This document shows, one piece after another, positions 1-12,100 of a DNA stretch of 64,000 nucleotides (position 1 is its first letter; each line of letters begins with the position of its first letter). This DNA is from Rhea pennata. Its lineage: Eukaryota; Chordata; Aves; Rheiformes; Rheidae. Both the position numbers and the translations under genes were made by a program. Under the pieces are notes generated by a model. It was given only the letters and a program-made list of their open reading frames with translations, ran no database searches and was not told where the DNA came from. The stretch spans positions 12,205,958-12,269,957 of the forward strand of contig NC_084672.1 in assembly GCF_028389875.1 (NCBI RefSeq), read 5' to 3'.

Positions 1-1659
1 CTCATGACATTACTCTGCAAAATTCAGATGCCATTCATTAGAATTTAGTTGAATTATTTTTCTTAATTTGCTCACCTGTGTTCCCTCTCTTCAGCTAAAT
101 TCAGAAAGAGTAGGACAATGCCGTGTAATAAATTTCTTTGGGGCATTCCTAACACAACAGGATGATTTAGAAAACTCTTTTGAAATCTTATTCTCATGAG
201 AGATCTAATCTGATTTGCAAACAAATACCTTTGATATGTTTCCAATACCCAAGCTTTGAGAGATTTACCAGGCCCAGAATGGTTTAGGGAGAGTGGACAT
301 CATATGAATAGTATATTGGAAAATGACAGCTCATTCTGAGTAGACTGTGGTTATTTTTCGTATGTGCATTTTATGTTAAATGAATGTGGTATACTGCTGG
401 GTTAGTTGAGGTTTAGGTCATATTTCAAGCAAGTTCTTACATATGTGTTTCATTCTAAACATACTTACATATCTTTTGGAATAGAAATATTTTCTTCAGT
501 GTGCCTGTGTGGTGCCACCCGGCATATTGACTCGATTTTTTGTTCACTCTTTATTTCCTGTTGGTATTTTATTTTACTTATTATCATTATTATTCCTGTA
601 AGCCACTCTAATTCTCTGTTGTGATTTTTTTTAATTTCTGGTCCATGGAGCAACCTCCTAAAATGACCAGGATCCAATCCAGACTCAACTGCAATCAACA
701 GGGAAATTCCTACTAACTTTGTAAGGTCCAGTTCACTCCTCAGTCTGCTAAATGGACTGGCTGTACTCATTTGGTCTGTTACTTCAGTCAGAACTTCGCA
801 TTTCAGATAGTGTCTGGCTTTTATTTTGGTGGGTAACAGAAATCGCTGTAGAACTGATCTGAGCCTTTTATTGATTTCATAATTCTCTGTGGTCATGATG
901 ATGCCTCATTTTTACTGAGTCATTTTAAAATACTTAGTTGAAAAAAGCGTAATATAGGCAGAAAATATGCCTGTTTCAGAGCTGAAGTCACTGTGTTTCA
1001 AAATACTGCCGCTAACAGTTTCAAATGTGGGATTACTACTAGCCACTTACGGCCGAGTGCTGAGGAACTCGGCACTGTGGTGAGCAGTGCTGCAGCACGG
1101 AAAGCTAGGTACCTGCTATTAGAAGAATTCAGAAATGAGGATCTAATTCTGCCTATGTTGGAAATGTGGCGGATGGCAGTTACCTAGGCCAAACATGAGC
1201 AAGTTAACATTGGAACAGATCTGAAACTTTTTAATCTACTTTTAATCATCTCAGTTCAGTCCCAAGTTATACCCCTCTGTTGAAGTGGGCTTCACAGCCG
1301 GACGTCCTTTCGTGTGCACTGCTGGCATCAAATCATGCCCTCACAGAGAGAAGAGGAGTAAAAGCAGACACTGGCTCTTTGGACAACGATCTCGTGGCCA
1401 GAGCATTCACCCACGCAGTGGGAGTCATGGGTTTAACGTGTGGGAAGGTACCTGCGCGCCACCTGGGCTACGGTACGGCCGTGAGTACGGGTAACGGGGT
1501 GAGAAGGGCACACAGGAAAGATGACGTATTTCTGCAATCCGGTGGTTGAGGCGCTCAGCTCTGCTTGCTGGATTCTGGTCTTTGCTCCTCTAAGTAAAGT
1601 TTTTATGTAGCTTGTTTTGAGTATTCACTGCATAAAAAGAACTATCTTATGAATGCCTG

Positions 1660-1685
1660 CGTGTGTGTGTGTGTGTGCGTGCGCA
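1660..1685. repeat. (GT)n microsatellite
   Basis: Nine GT units are followed by GCGTGCGC, an alternating purine-pyrimidine tract. Confidence 0.9.
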
Positions 1686-2409
1686 CAAGCATCTGTGTGA
1701 GTAAATGAGACTGAAAATATCAATACTATAACAAAAATGATGAATAAAAATGGAAGCAATACAGTTTGGTATATGGAAGCAATTGTAAGACATAGCAGTA
1801 TCTTATTTTCAAAACAGTTGTGCTGTGAGAGATGGGAAAATAATCACAGCAGTATTGTTGTTCTAATTACTCAAAATCATGAACGAGCTATTCAGAAAGC
1901 ATGGGGTAAACACAATGAGTTAAATACATAATAAAACACACATATATTCACATTTAAGCATATTCTGTTCTGTAGCTTAGCATTCATTTGAATAACATCT
2001 TTAGCATTTTTCAACTCGGAAGAGCTGCGACTTGTTTTTGTTTTGTGTTTTTTGTTTTTTTAAGAAAAGTTTGGATTTTCATATTGTCTTCTACCTCCAG
2101 ACTTATCCTTTTGAAAATCAGAGAGGATTTGGTGCCCTTCAAGTGTAAGGGGCATGGCTGGTAACGCAAGAATTACTACTATTTATATCACCAAAAGATG
2201 GAAAAAAAGAGGACAAAAGAAGTTTATTTGCAATACTTTAAGGATTCTGAGAGATTTTTCCAAAGTACCTAAGCTCAGTTCCAACTTTTTGTTCTTCAAT
2301 TGTTTAGTACCTTCTGTGATACTTGCTTTAAAAAGGCTAATGGAGAAAACAGGTATTAACAGCATGAGATAGGTTAGAGAAAGTGAGAAAGTACAAGTCT
2401 TCCATCATT

Positions 2410-2441
2410 AAAAGAAAGAAAGAAAGAAAAAAAAGAAAAAA
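2410..2441. repeat. (AAAG)n purine-rich run
   Basis: AAAG units decay into A-runs interrupted by G. Confidence 0.85.
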
Positions 2442-5082
2442 GCACTGACCAACTAGTGGTTATACTTTTCAGCACTACAAACCACAGCAAGTATGGATCC
2501 CTTTCTTTCTTGGCAGACATTGTACAGTAAAACATAAAGATCTAGGCAAAACAGAAAACATCTGGATATGCAGATTATTCTTTGCAGTTTAAACCTTGTA
2601 AGGAGAGAGCAGGAGCAGACTCGGGCAATTCTGTGGAATGTATTTTTGGAATGGCTTTTTAAAGTTGCAGGGCAGCTGTATATCATTGTAAGCAAAGAAT
2701 GTAATTTATGTAGTTCCTGGCCCATTTCTGTAATCACATCAGCCAAGTTTTCCTAGAGTGACTAGTGATTTTACGTGCCTTAATTTTTTAATCCCCAATT
2801 TGAGCAAAGTTAGGAGTTTTTTCCCAACAGTTTTCAAAAATTAGATGCTGGCTTAAGCTGGATTCATCCGCAGTCACTATTCACTATCATAAATCTAATT
2901 ACAGAATCACACAAAAATCATTAGAGTATCAAGCTTTAGAAAAGAAAAAAGATGTATTTCCTAGAAAATATTCCTGATGAATCAGCACTGTAAAGAATAA
3001 TGAACTAGTAATTTATTTGTTCAATCCAATGAATGTAATAAAGAACAATTAAAATCATTAAACAGTATCAATTAAAAATCATTTCACACTGACTACACTC
3101 TGCTGTGGTGCTTAGCTATGCTCACCATGCTAGCCATGGACTCTTCTGTTGGTAATTTAGAAAGAAATCTGATGTAACATGGGCACACATCACTTTTTTC
3201 CTTCGCTATTTATATTTTGGTCCCTGGAACTGAAATGCTCCGATTAATTTTAATTTAATTTAGTAAAATCCTAACTGTGTACTCCCTTCCTTTGGGTTCT
3301 GTGGCTGTCTGTGCTACCGCCTGCTAGTTGGTGTCACGATACCCAAGTCAGCTTGGAGAGCAGCAGCTGCCTAGTCATGGCAACACAGAACTCAGCATAA
3401 ATAAGAAACACAGAACGTCACCCCATGCTGAGTTTCGCGCTGCAAGAGACCACTGCCAGGGTCCACGCTCGTTTATTTAAACGTAGCACAGGTAGCTGCA
3501 TGCTGTAGTGCAGAGCTGTCATTTTATACCGATCTGTTTTCTCCTGCTTGAGACAGGGTAGTTTTCTCCCAGCATTTTTTGAGAACAGGCCCTATTGGTA
3601 TGATTTAGCTGGATACCCTAAGTGAAGACACTTGAAATCGCTAGCAATTTTTGCAAAGTTCGTCCATCAGATAGAATCTATTGCCTATGAATTACTGGGT
3701 AGTAACTGTGACTAAAAATAATGCAGAAGTTAATCCTTAAGGCTTTTCCTCTGTAAATGGCATCATAGAATAGGCTGCTGATACCTTGCGCTGATCAAGA
3801 CTTTGCAGTCCAAGATCCTTCATAACTCACTGCAGACGGGTTTTGTCTTCAGCCAGTCTGGAGACTGTTCTCCCTTCTCACATGCACGAACAGTTCCCCC
3901 CTGAGTAGCTGGGACAACCACGCTGGAATCACCTCATCGTCTGAGTTACTATAACAGCTTATTCCATTATGTGATACAATAAACTGAACTTGGCCTGCGC
4001 GTTGCATAGAGAATTTGTTCCCAAGAGAGGAACAAAAATTGTACTGTTAAATTGCTATCAGATTGTCCAATGGCTATCAGGCCTTCTATGAGCTTTATCT
4101 CAAAACAGCATGTGTGTCCCATATGCAAAATAATCTGTCCAAAAGTCTTCAAATCAGTTAAGTTTGTAGTTCTCTGGCTCAGGGGCCATTTCATCCTGTC
4201 TGCAAAAGAAATCACACTAACCTAATGTTCTATATAATCAACTATATGTTATTCTATATCAATTTACAAACCTGGTAAGTCATAATTACATCTTACAAAA
4301 TGAGCATGACTAAGAATGCATGTGGCAGGCTGCCTATTTGTAAAATTCATATTTTCATTATAAGCCAGGCTGGTTTCTTAATCCCGCCCTCCTCCTCCCC
4401 CCCAAAAAAATGTTGCCAGTGAAGAAAACATTGTTGTAATCTTAATTTTTAGAAGGTAAGACCTTCATTTTTTTTTAGCTTCAACCCCAAAGAGAACTTC
4501 TGTTTTTTTCAAGACTGTGAAAGATTTAAAGAAAGGATGTGACACTTTGCAAGCAGTTATGCAGTTACGGCATCCTACGCATCCCTTCTGGTAGGGCAGT
4601 AACATTTGGCCTTTTAACTCTCGAGCTCAGCACAGAGTTTCCCAAACTGAGCAAGGTCCTCTCCAAGGAGAAGCAAGAGCTGTAACAGGGAGCAGGAAGG
4701 TGGCATCACCACGAGCCACTAAGACCTGAATGAGAGAAGCAGATAAGAGAGGGTAGCTGGGGCAGAGGCAGGGATGACAGAGTACTGGGAAGGCCTGGGT
4801 GGGCAACTGCGTATTCCCCCAAGCCACTGTTAAAACGATCACAACCACGGAATTCTTTCTAGAGGCACTGCATTTAGACCAAAGTTAGCATTAATGTTTC
4901 TGTCCCGTGATTCAGTGCACCAGGCACGTGGAAATCAGGAGGGACTGAAGTGTGCACACTCTTCGTGCCAGTGCTGTGGTATGGCTGAAATATTAAATAG
5001 AATGCAGGTACTAAGTAGTTCATTTTTACTTTCTGTATTAACACGATTACACCAGATTTCATCTTCTACTGTAGGAAAGTTT

Positions 5083-5100
5083 AAAAAAAAAAAAAAAAAA
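5083..5100. repeat. Poly-A run (18)
   Basis: An uninterrupted A run in GALK2 intron 9. No retroelement body is recognisable beside it. Confidence 0.9.
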
Positions 5101-5947
5101 CAGCCTGCTACACACAACAACATGTGATTTCCAGCTCATTTCATGCCATTTCTCAAACTCCATTTACTTAGGCTACAGGATATGAAACTGGGAGGGAAAG
5201 GAGGGAGAAAAGAAGAGACAAAACGACACTCAGGGAATATATTTGGGAGCTGAGTGGGGCTTGTTTTATTGGGACCAAACCGAGTGAGGGAACCCAGCTG
5301 GAAAAATTAAGCTGGGGCAGGAACGAGAACTGAATAATGTGGAGAAAGCTCAGACACACAATGCAGCGAGCAGGAGCAAAGGGTGTTAGCTATTATAAAA
5401 CACATTCATTTAACTGATCAGCCGCTCTCCAACGTATCTGATGCCCTAGACGCAATATTCTCCTAGAGTTAAAAAAAGAAGGCTCTAATATTTCACAATA
5501 TACTGTTAGGATTTCAAGGCAGCTAAGAATCTGGAACAGCTTGCTCATGCCCTAGCATTTCCACGGTGGCAGTACTGAAATGGTTAAGTATGCAGAAAGT
5601 TACAGTTCCAACAGAACAATTAAGATGAGGTTTTAAGAAAACCAATTATGATTCCTTTTTCAACTTAGAAAAAGAATAGCCAGCACAATCTAGTGTAACA
5701 CTTGCGATGATGAGTCAGTCCAAAAGCCAAGTCTGTAATAAAGCCATAAACTGGAGCTTTCATCTGAAAGTATTACACAGATGTCAGTAGAGAAAAAATT
5801 GACCATGTAACGTCCCCGTAGATTAATTTTGTAATAGGAGACGATAATACTTTCATTTAAAAAGTGCAATAGCCAACGTCATATTTTCTCATCAATTCAA
5901 GCAACATTCTCAACAGGCGATCACTCTTCGTTGTGGTCAAGACTTAC

Positions 5948-6149
5948 AGGCAGATGTCTACCAGCCGATCCAGTTCAGGACAGCTGCATTCATACATTTC
6001 CTTGCAGCTGATATAGCTCTGGTTCATTAATTCTCCCAGCAGCTGGATTGCATTGGCAGGTGCTTCACTGCATATCTTCTTAAATTCCAGCACTCTGGCA
6101 GCTTCACTATACACATGCTTAGCACGCTGGTATAACTTAAAGGTAGAAG
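5948..6149 (-). CDS. GALK2: GALK2 coding exon 9 (last coding exon inside the window)
   Basis: This 202-nt exon encodes residues 323-389 plus two bases. It starts [20 protein letters not shown], then [20 protein letters not shown] and [20 protein letters not shown], ending DRLVDIC. The acceptor is TTTGTTTAG|CTTCTA and the donor TGCCT|GTAAGT. The first residues AST replace human VLI. The following exon, with the GAGWGG glycine motif, must lie left of position 1. Confidence 0.96.
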
Positions 6150-9100
6150 CTAAACAAAATGAAAATATTAAATACTACAAATTAGTGACATTAATATCTA
6201 CTAAAAAAGGAACACATAAAAACAGCAGAATTACATTTGTTTCAATAATTCATAGTTTATGTTAGAACTCTGTAGGCTGAAAGTCTTCCGCAAAAATGCA
6301 TTTATTCTTTAAAGCCCTAATATAATAGTATCTAGAGTTCATCAGACTAAAATGTTAGCATTTTATCATTTTCATTTTATACATACCAGAGAAAACATTA
6401 AAAAAAAAAATCCTGGAAAGATTAAAACCTTTCTTCATGTAAGTGCAGTTGTGATCACATTTACAATGGTGTGATTATCTGAATCTATTAGTTTTTAATA
6501 AAAAATGGAAACATCTTTCAGATATGTTTGCAACATTCACATTTAAAAAAAAACTTTTGAATTTTATCTAGACATATACAAAACTTCACCCCTATAAATG
6601 CACTGCAGAAGCAAGTCATGTTACACCATCTAAGAGATGACGTAGCTCAGTTTAGCCATTCTGATAGCGTGCACATGATTATAACACACAGATGTTGTAT
6701 AAGGAACACGCAGCCTACCCACCCAGGCACGCACGCGCGCACATGCGCACGCACCCACACCCCCACCCACCCCTGGGCTGTGCATTTAGTTCCCCAGCCC
6801 AGCTCTGCACGTGAGCCCCAACACTGGTCCCTCGCTGCCTGCTGCCGGACCAACCCATTTCCACCTTTTTAATTGTAAAGGCAAGTTACAAGTTGAAGAA
6901 TTAGCAGCAGACGTGCAGTAACATGTATTAGGACATTAATGTAATACATTCAGGATTTCAAAATAGTAGTAAAACTTAATCATGCCACCACCAGACAGGT
7001 GTGCAGCACCCTACAGGCCCTCACCTGCACCTCCTCTCCCACAGGCGGTTCTGGGTGAATGCACCAGGCCTGATTTGCATGTCACTATGTAACAGTTCCC
7101 CCCTTTCCTATTAAAAAGCTGCAGTTCCTTGAAAGTGACATTAATAAAAATGCTACTACTGATGTGTCCTGGTGCCCAGGCTAGGAAGCCCTCTCAAATA
7201 CACCACAATACAGGCTCACCCTGACTGTAAATAACACTGGAGAACAGGCATACTGAGGAGGCAGGTGCTCCTGGTTTGGTTTTTGATGGGTGCTGCGTGC
7301 AGGAGGGTCACTGCTGCCTCTGAGGACGTGACGAGATGACCAGCCCAGCCAGGTACCGCTTAGCATTGGCTTACTAAGACCAAGACCTAGCGTAGTATCT
7401 TGAGCTAAGACTTTTCTGCGATGGCCGGTGACCTAAGCGGTTGCCGAGGGATGGGTGCGAGGGCGTGCGGGCCTGCGCGTGCATCAGGGCAGGAGGCTCC
7501 CCTGAGCCTGGGTGGGAACCCGAGAGCAGGGCACAACGAGGAAAGGGATGGCTGTGCCTGAAAGCTCCTCCAGCTGCTCCTACTTACGGGAGGATTAGGT
7601 TCACAACTAATAGCCAAGAACTGTTCTGTCTTGCCAAGGTTCATACTATAGTTCAGTGTTTTTTCTCTATTTGTGTATTTTCTCTATTTTGTTGGTTTTA
7701 ATGCTATAGGCTTGTAGCTGTTATTGAGGAAATATTACTCACCATGTACATGTATAACATAATTTAATTTTGCAGATTTTTGATCAGACTGGCTTGTTTG
7801 AGTAAAAGTTAGATAAATTAACCTTATCCTGTATTTGTAGCACCTACTGTAGTATGTTTCCTAATTTCCTCTCTACTGTAGCACACTGGTGCTTGGTAGA
7901 GCACTTCTGAGCATCCTTCCATTCCCTTCTATGCATGAATTCTCCTTTGGGCCACACAGTCTTTTCTCATTTCAGTTTCTGGTCTCTCTCGCTTTTTAAA
8001 ATGGCTGATGAAATATTTAAATAGAGGTAAAAAGTCAAGAGAAGACAGACAAGCTATGTATTTAAAACAGAATTTGCGACCTAACCCCAACATGCAGATT
8101 CCTGCCTGGCTGTTCTATGTAGGCAGCCAAGGTCTGGAACCACTTCAGATGGCTTCAGTAATCTGCAATTGCAATTATATGTAGAAATCTTCCCTGAAAG
8201 ACTGGCAATAAAATTGTGTCCAGTTTTAAGTCTCTCATGAATACTCCAGAATGCACCCCTTACTGCCTAAAACTTCATCAGTATCTGTCTAATCTTGTTA
8301 CATTTCTCCAAAACAGTAAGTGTAAATCAGGACTGCAAATGCAGAAAACGTAGTGCTGAGGGAGACATCAATACATATGCTAAAATCATAGAGAAATATT
8401 GAACATAGCAACTTTCTACTTCTGGTGGTATTTATTATGTAATTCAATACAGCCCCTACTGAGAAACAGTGTTGTTGTCTTCTGAACAGGCCTTCTGAAT
8501 GCATTTCAAATGAGAAGTGAAATGAAGTAACTGGGTGTCCCACGGAAACAAGAATTTCTTGAGAGTATCGCTGACTAACACGAGAAGGGCATATTCTGTT
8601 TTCCCGTTTAGAGGTGTTTTTACCCCACTGTATTTCATGGCTACTGGAGCTGTTTGTGCTGTGTATTGCAGAGCGATGCCTTGGTATTTACAAATGTTGG
8701 AGAAAGGCTGTTTGGCATTTTTATAGGATGGTTTCTCTTTAAATATTCCTTTCTTTTAAGCCATTGTTTTAGAGCAAGGAGACTTCTCAATGTGCATTTG
8801 TTTAGGGAATATCTGAAGTTGCGTGAGAGATTGCCATAGCTCACACTCTCTTGTAAATCACCATTGAACAGTAGTAACCCAAAGAATGAACTGAAAACAT
8901 GTCTGTTTTCAATTTTAAGGCACAAGACTTGCCAAAGGCTGTGATTGATTCGGAGACCACCCTTTGGTAGAGCAATGCTCTACTGGCCAGATTACCTTAA
9001 AGCTCCCTGGGGTTGTGTTCTGCTCGTCATGTTATGAACTGGCAACCAGAATGGGTGCTCCAGCAGCTGGCTGCCAGCCAAACACTGAGCCGTGTCCTTG

Positions 9101-12100
9101 ACAGCATTCGCTCTGAGGAGAGTGTGGCTTGATGGAGGGGAGGATTTGCGACCTTGACTGTATGTAAAAGCAGCCCTTTCGAGCAGTTTGCAAATGAGAG
9201 GAAGTGGCTGTACGTTGTTTTCAGGCTCTGTTGTGGACATTTACTGAATTTATACTGGTTAGTTTAATATCGTTACAGTAGCTATTGGATGGTTTGTGGC
9301 AGCATTTTATTTCAGAAAGCTTTGTTTGTGTTTAGAAGGGTTTTTTTTAAGTTTGCCTTTTCTCTCCAGTAATATTCTGTTTAAGTAAAATTATCTTCAG
9401 GGCATCAAACATGTATATTCTTTAATTCCTACTTTAAAGCAATGTACCAATACACATATTTTCAACTATCAATACCAAATGCCTCTGGTAATAGAGAAAT
9501 CCTCTTCTACATGTTGCATGTGTAGTGCAATTAACCATATAATAACAAATAGCAGAGCATACATGATATTTCCAAAAAATTATATCTACGTTTTAATCTT
9601 CTTGCTAAGTCACCAGCCCGTGTATCACCCTGCATAAATAAGATCTGAATTAATGGACTATGGCAAAGAGCTATGGAGCCAGTGATTTTAGATTGCACAA
9701 ACTGATCAAAATCTGTGTGCTTCATGGGAAAGCAGCCACATTTTTTTGCAAATAAAGAATGATTTCCTAAGCCACATTCTGCCATGGTTAAAAGAAACAA
9801 AAACTTAAGCGTGTACAAGTGATTAGTTTATATCTGGACTAGAGCTGGAGGGCTCTGCAAGGAAAAAAAAAAAAAAAAAAAAAAAAAAACATGGAAGCCC
9901 TCAGAGGTAAACCCTCCGGGGCTGCGCGGGAACAGGTTACACGGGCTTCCTCTTTGTGCTCAGAGGAGAGCAGAAGAGCACGGCTTGGGGAACTAAAGCC
10001 AGATTCTTAAAAGCATTTAGAAGCTAATGGAAGTTATGTACTTAACCTGACTGAAAATTTCCATACATTTCCCTCTACCAGGAAGCCATAAAGGCCTGGA
10101 TTCTCCCACTGGAGTTTAGCTCCCAGCCAGGGGTACAACTGCCCTCAGCCCACCTCCCGTCAGTGCAAAGGCAGGTTAGGGGCCTGCTCGCCCCACCGGG
10201 GCCCTGAGCCGCCCCCCGGCAGCCCTCTCTCTGGTGACTAGGGAAGAACCAGGATCACCACGTTTCTGAAAGTCCAGTGTAGTGACACCAGCTCTGACTA
10301 CTACCGCTCTGACATAAAGAACCACCTGTCTGGGGCTGGTCTAAAGTCATGCTCCTTCCACCAAGGGATCTGGGGAAGATCCAGTGCAGGCGCTCTGCTT
10401 AATATGACTTAGCACCATTCAGACTGAAGGAGATTCAAATCAGCTAAGAATGTAATCTCTGACCAGAATCTTGCTGTCCAAAAAATGTTTTGAATATCGC
10501 TCAATATTTCTTCTTGGCCACTTTCTGTGAAGCTCTGCCATGTAGAATTGAACTGTTTGATTTTAGCACAATCAGAGTTTTGGGGTCTTTTTTTCCCCCT
10601 TTCTGAAGAAACAATATGGGATTTGTGATTTGTACTCTATCGGCTGCACCTACAAAAAGTTTCTTGAAATGAAGTGAAGCTGAGCTATACATTTCATGGA
10701 ATGAAACAAATGCAAATCACAAGAAATTAAAACAAATATGAAAAGTTGAAAGGAGATCAAAGAAAACTTTAAGGAATAAAATAGCTTTAAGGAATAAAGT
10801 TTTCTTTAGGGAAATTAAGGAATCCTATACTTTTATCTGCTCTGTCATTTTGTCACTAAGTTCTTAAAACATTTTACCTTCATTCAGACTGTTTTTGCAG
10901 GAGCTAATCCTTCTTCTAGGTCATAGTCTCACTAAATGCATTTCTGAAGTTCAAAGAAGACAGAATGCATCTTGTACATGGAATTCATCCACTGCTAACT
11001 GCTTCCTATTGCCGGTCCGTACCTATTTTTCAGAGGTCAGTGATTCTTGCTGACACTTCATGGATTCCCTGCATCCTACTTTTGCTTCCCTGCAGAGAAT
11101 TTCAGAAACATCACCCCTGAACAACTAGATTGAATTCACTTAAATTCACCAAATGATCTTGAAATAAATAGTGAAATTGTCCAATGCACTAACAGTTCAT
11201 ACGGCAGCAAGAACCTTTCAGTTTGTTAAGATGCTACCAGACTAACATCAATGCAGTTTGTTTAAAATCCATATAAAATCTCTTAAAAGCAAACAAAAAT
11301 CCTGGGCTATTAATCTCAAACAAATGTGGGTTGGTCAAATATATCGGAGGACTTTACCGTGTGTTTTCTACTCTGTTGTCATATTTTCAATTTTAAGTTT
11401 ATGAAAATTGTGTAATGAAAGCATCCACACCACTTAGAGATTTTTTTTCTTTTTTATAATTAAACCTTGTGGCTTCTCAGCAACTCTGATTATTTGTTCT
11501 TGCTTCAGCAAATTCCTTTCTTTAGGGCTTCCTGTACAATTTTATCTGACCTTTAGCTAAAGACCAGCCACTTCAGGCTATATGTATTTTTTTTTTCTGG
11601 TTGCTTTGCAGCTTCTTAAGATATATTTCACTGTAGATTAATGAGCTACACATGGTTGATGGGGCTGTTAGAAATTTACAATGGGGAAAACTCACCAACT
11701 TAAAAACTGTGGAGGGGACAGTTCCTACCACCATTACTCATGTTGAACAGTACCTTTCTCTGTTAGGCATCCTGCTGATTGAACATGAAGAGGGTGAAGG
11801 TTTCTGACTCATAATGTGTACGAGAAAATGCTGCCAGATGGCTTTAATTTGAGCCAGACTGTGAACCCCCTACCCTGAGTGAGGAACACTTACTCTACTG
11901 GGACTGCTCAAGTAGCTGTTTGCAATCTGGCTGTCCGAAAGTAAGCTAGGGGACAAGTCATTGCTGGATTTGGTGACCCATTTAGCAGACACCTGCTCTG
12001 AGACTGTGATAACTACTGGTTTAAAGTAGTAAGTCTTTCTCCAGAGAAATGCTAGCTGTAACATGACTTTTGCAATTCAGTGCCCATGCCTGAACTGTGG

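Larger units (their letters stand above)
1..5947 (-). other. GALK2: GALK2 intron 9 (partial)
   Basis: This is intron between exon 9 and the missing last exon. A search for the conserved GAGWGG coding block on the minus strand found nothing. Contents are a (GT)n run at 1660, an AAAG-rich run at 2410, an A18 run at 5083 and a CpG-richer patch at about 1040-1560 discussed as a finding. I see nothing else recognisable. Confidence 0.85.

Noticed and set aside
465..896. Minus-strand 143-codon open frame tested as the missing last GALK2 exon
   Set aside because: It lacks the KFGSQGSR and GAGWGG blocks that the last GALK2 exon must carry, and no suitable acceptor phase fits.
3373..3386. GTCATGGCAAC resembling an RFX X-box half-site in GALK2 intron 9
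   Set aside because: A single partial match far from any promoter; expected by chance in a window this size.
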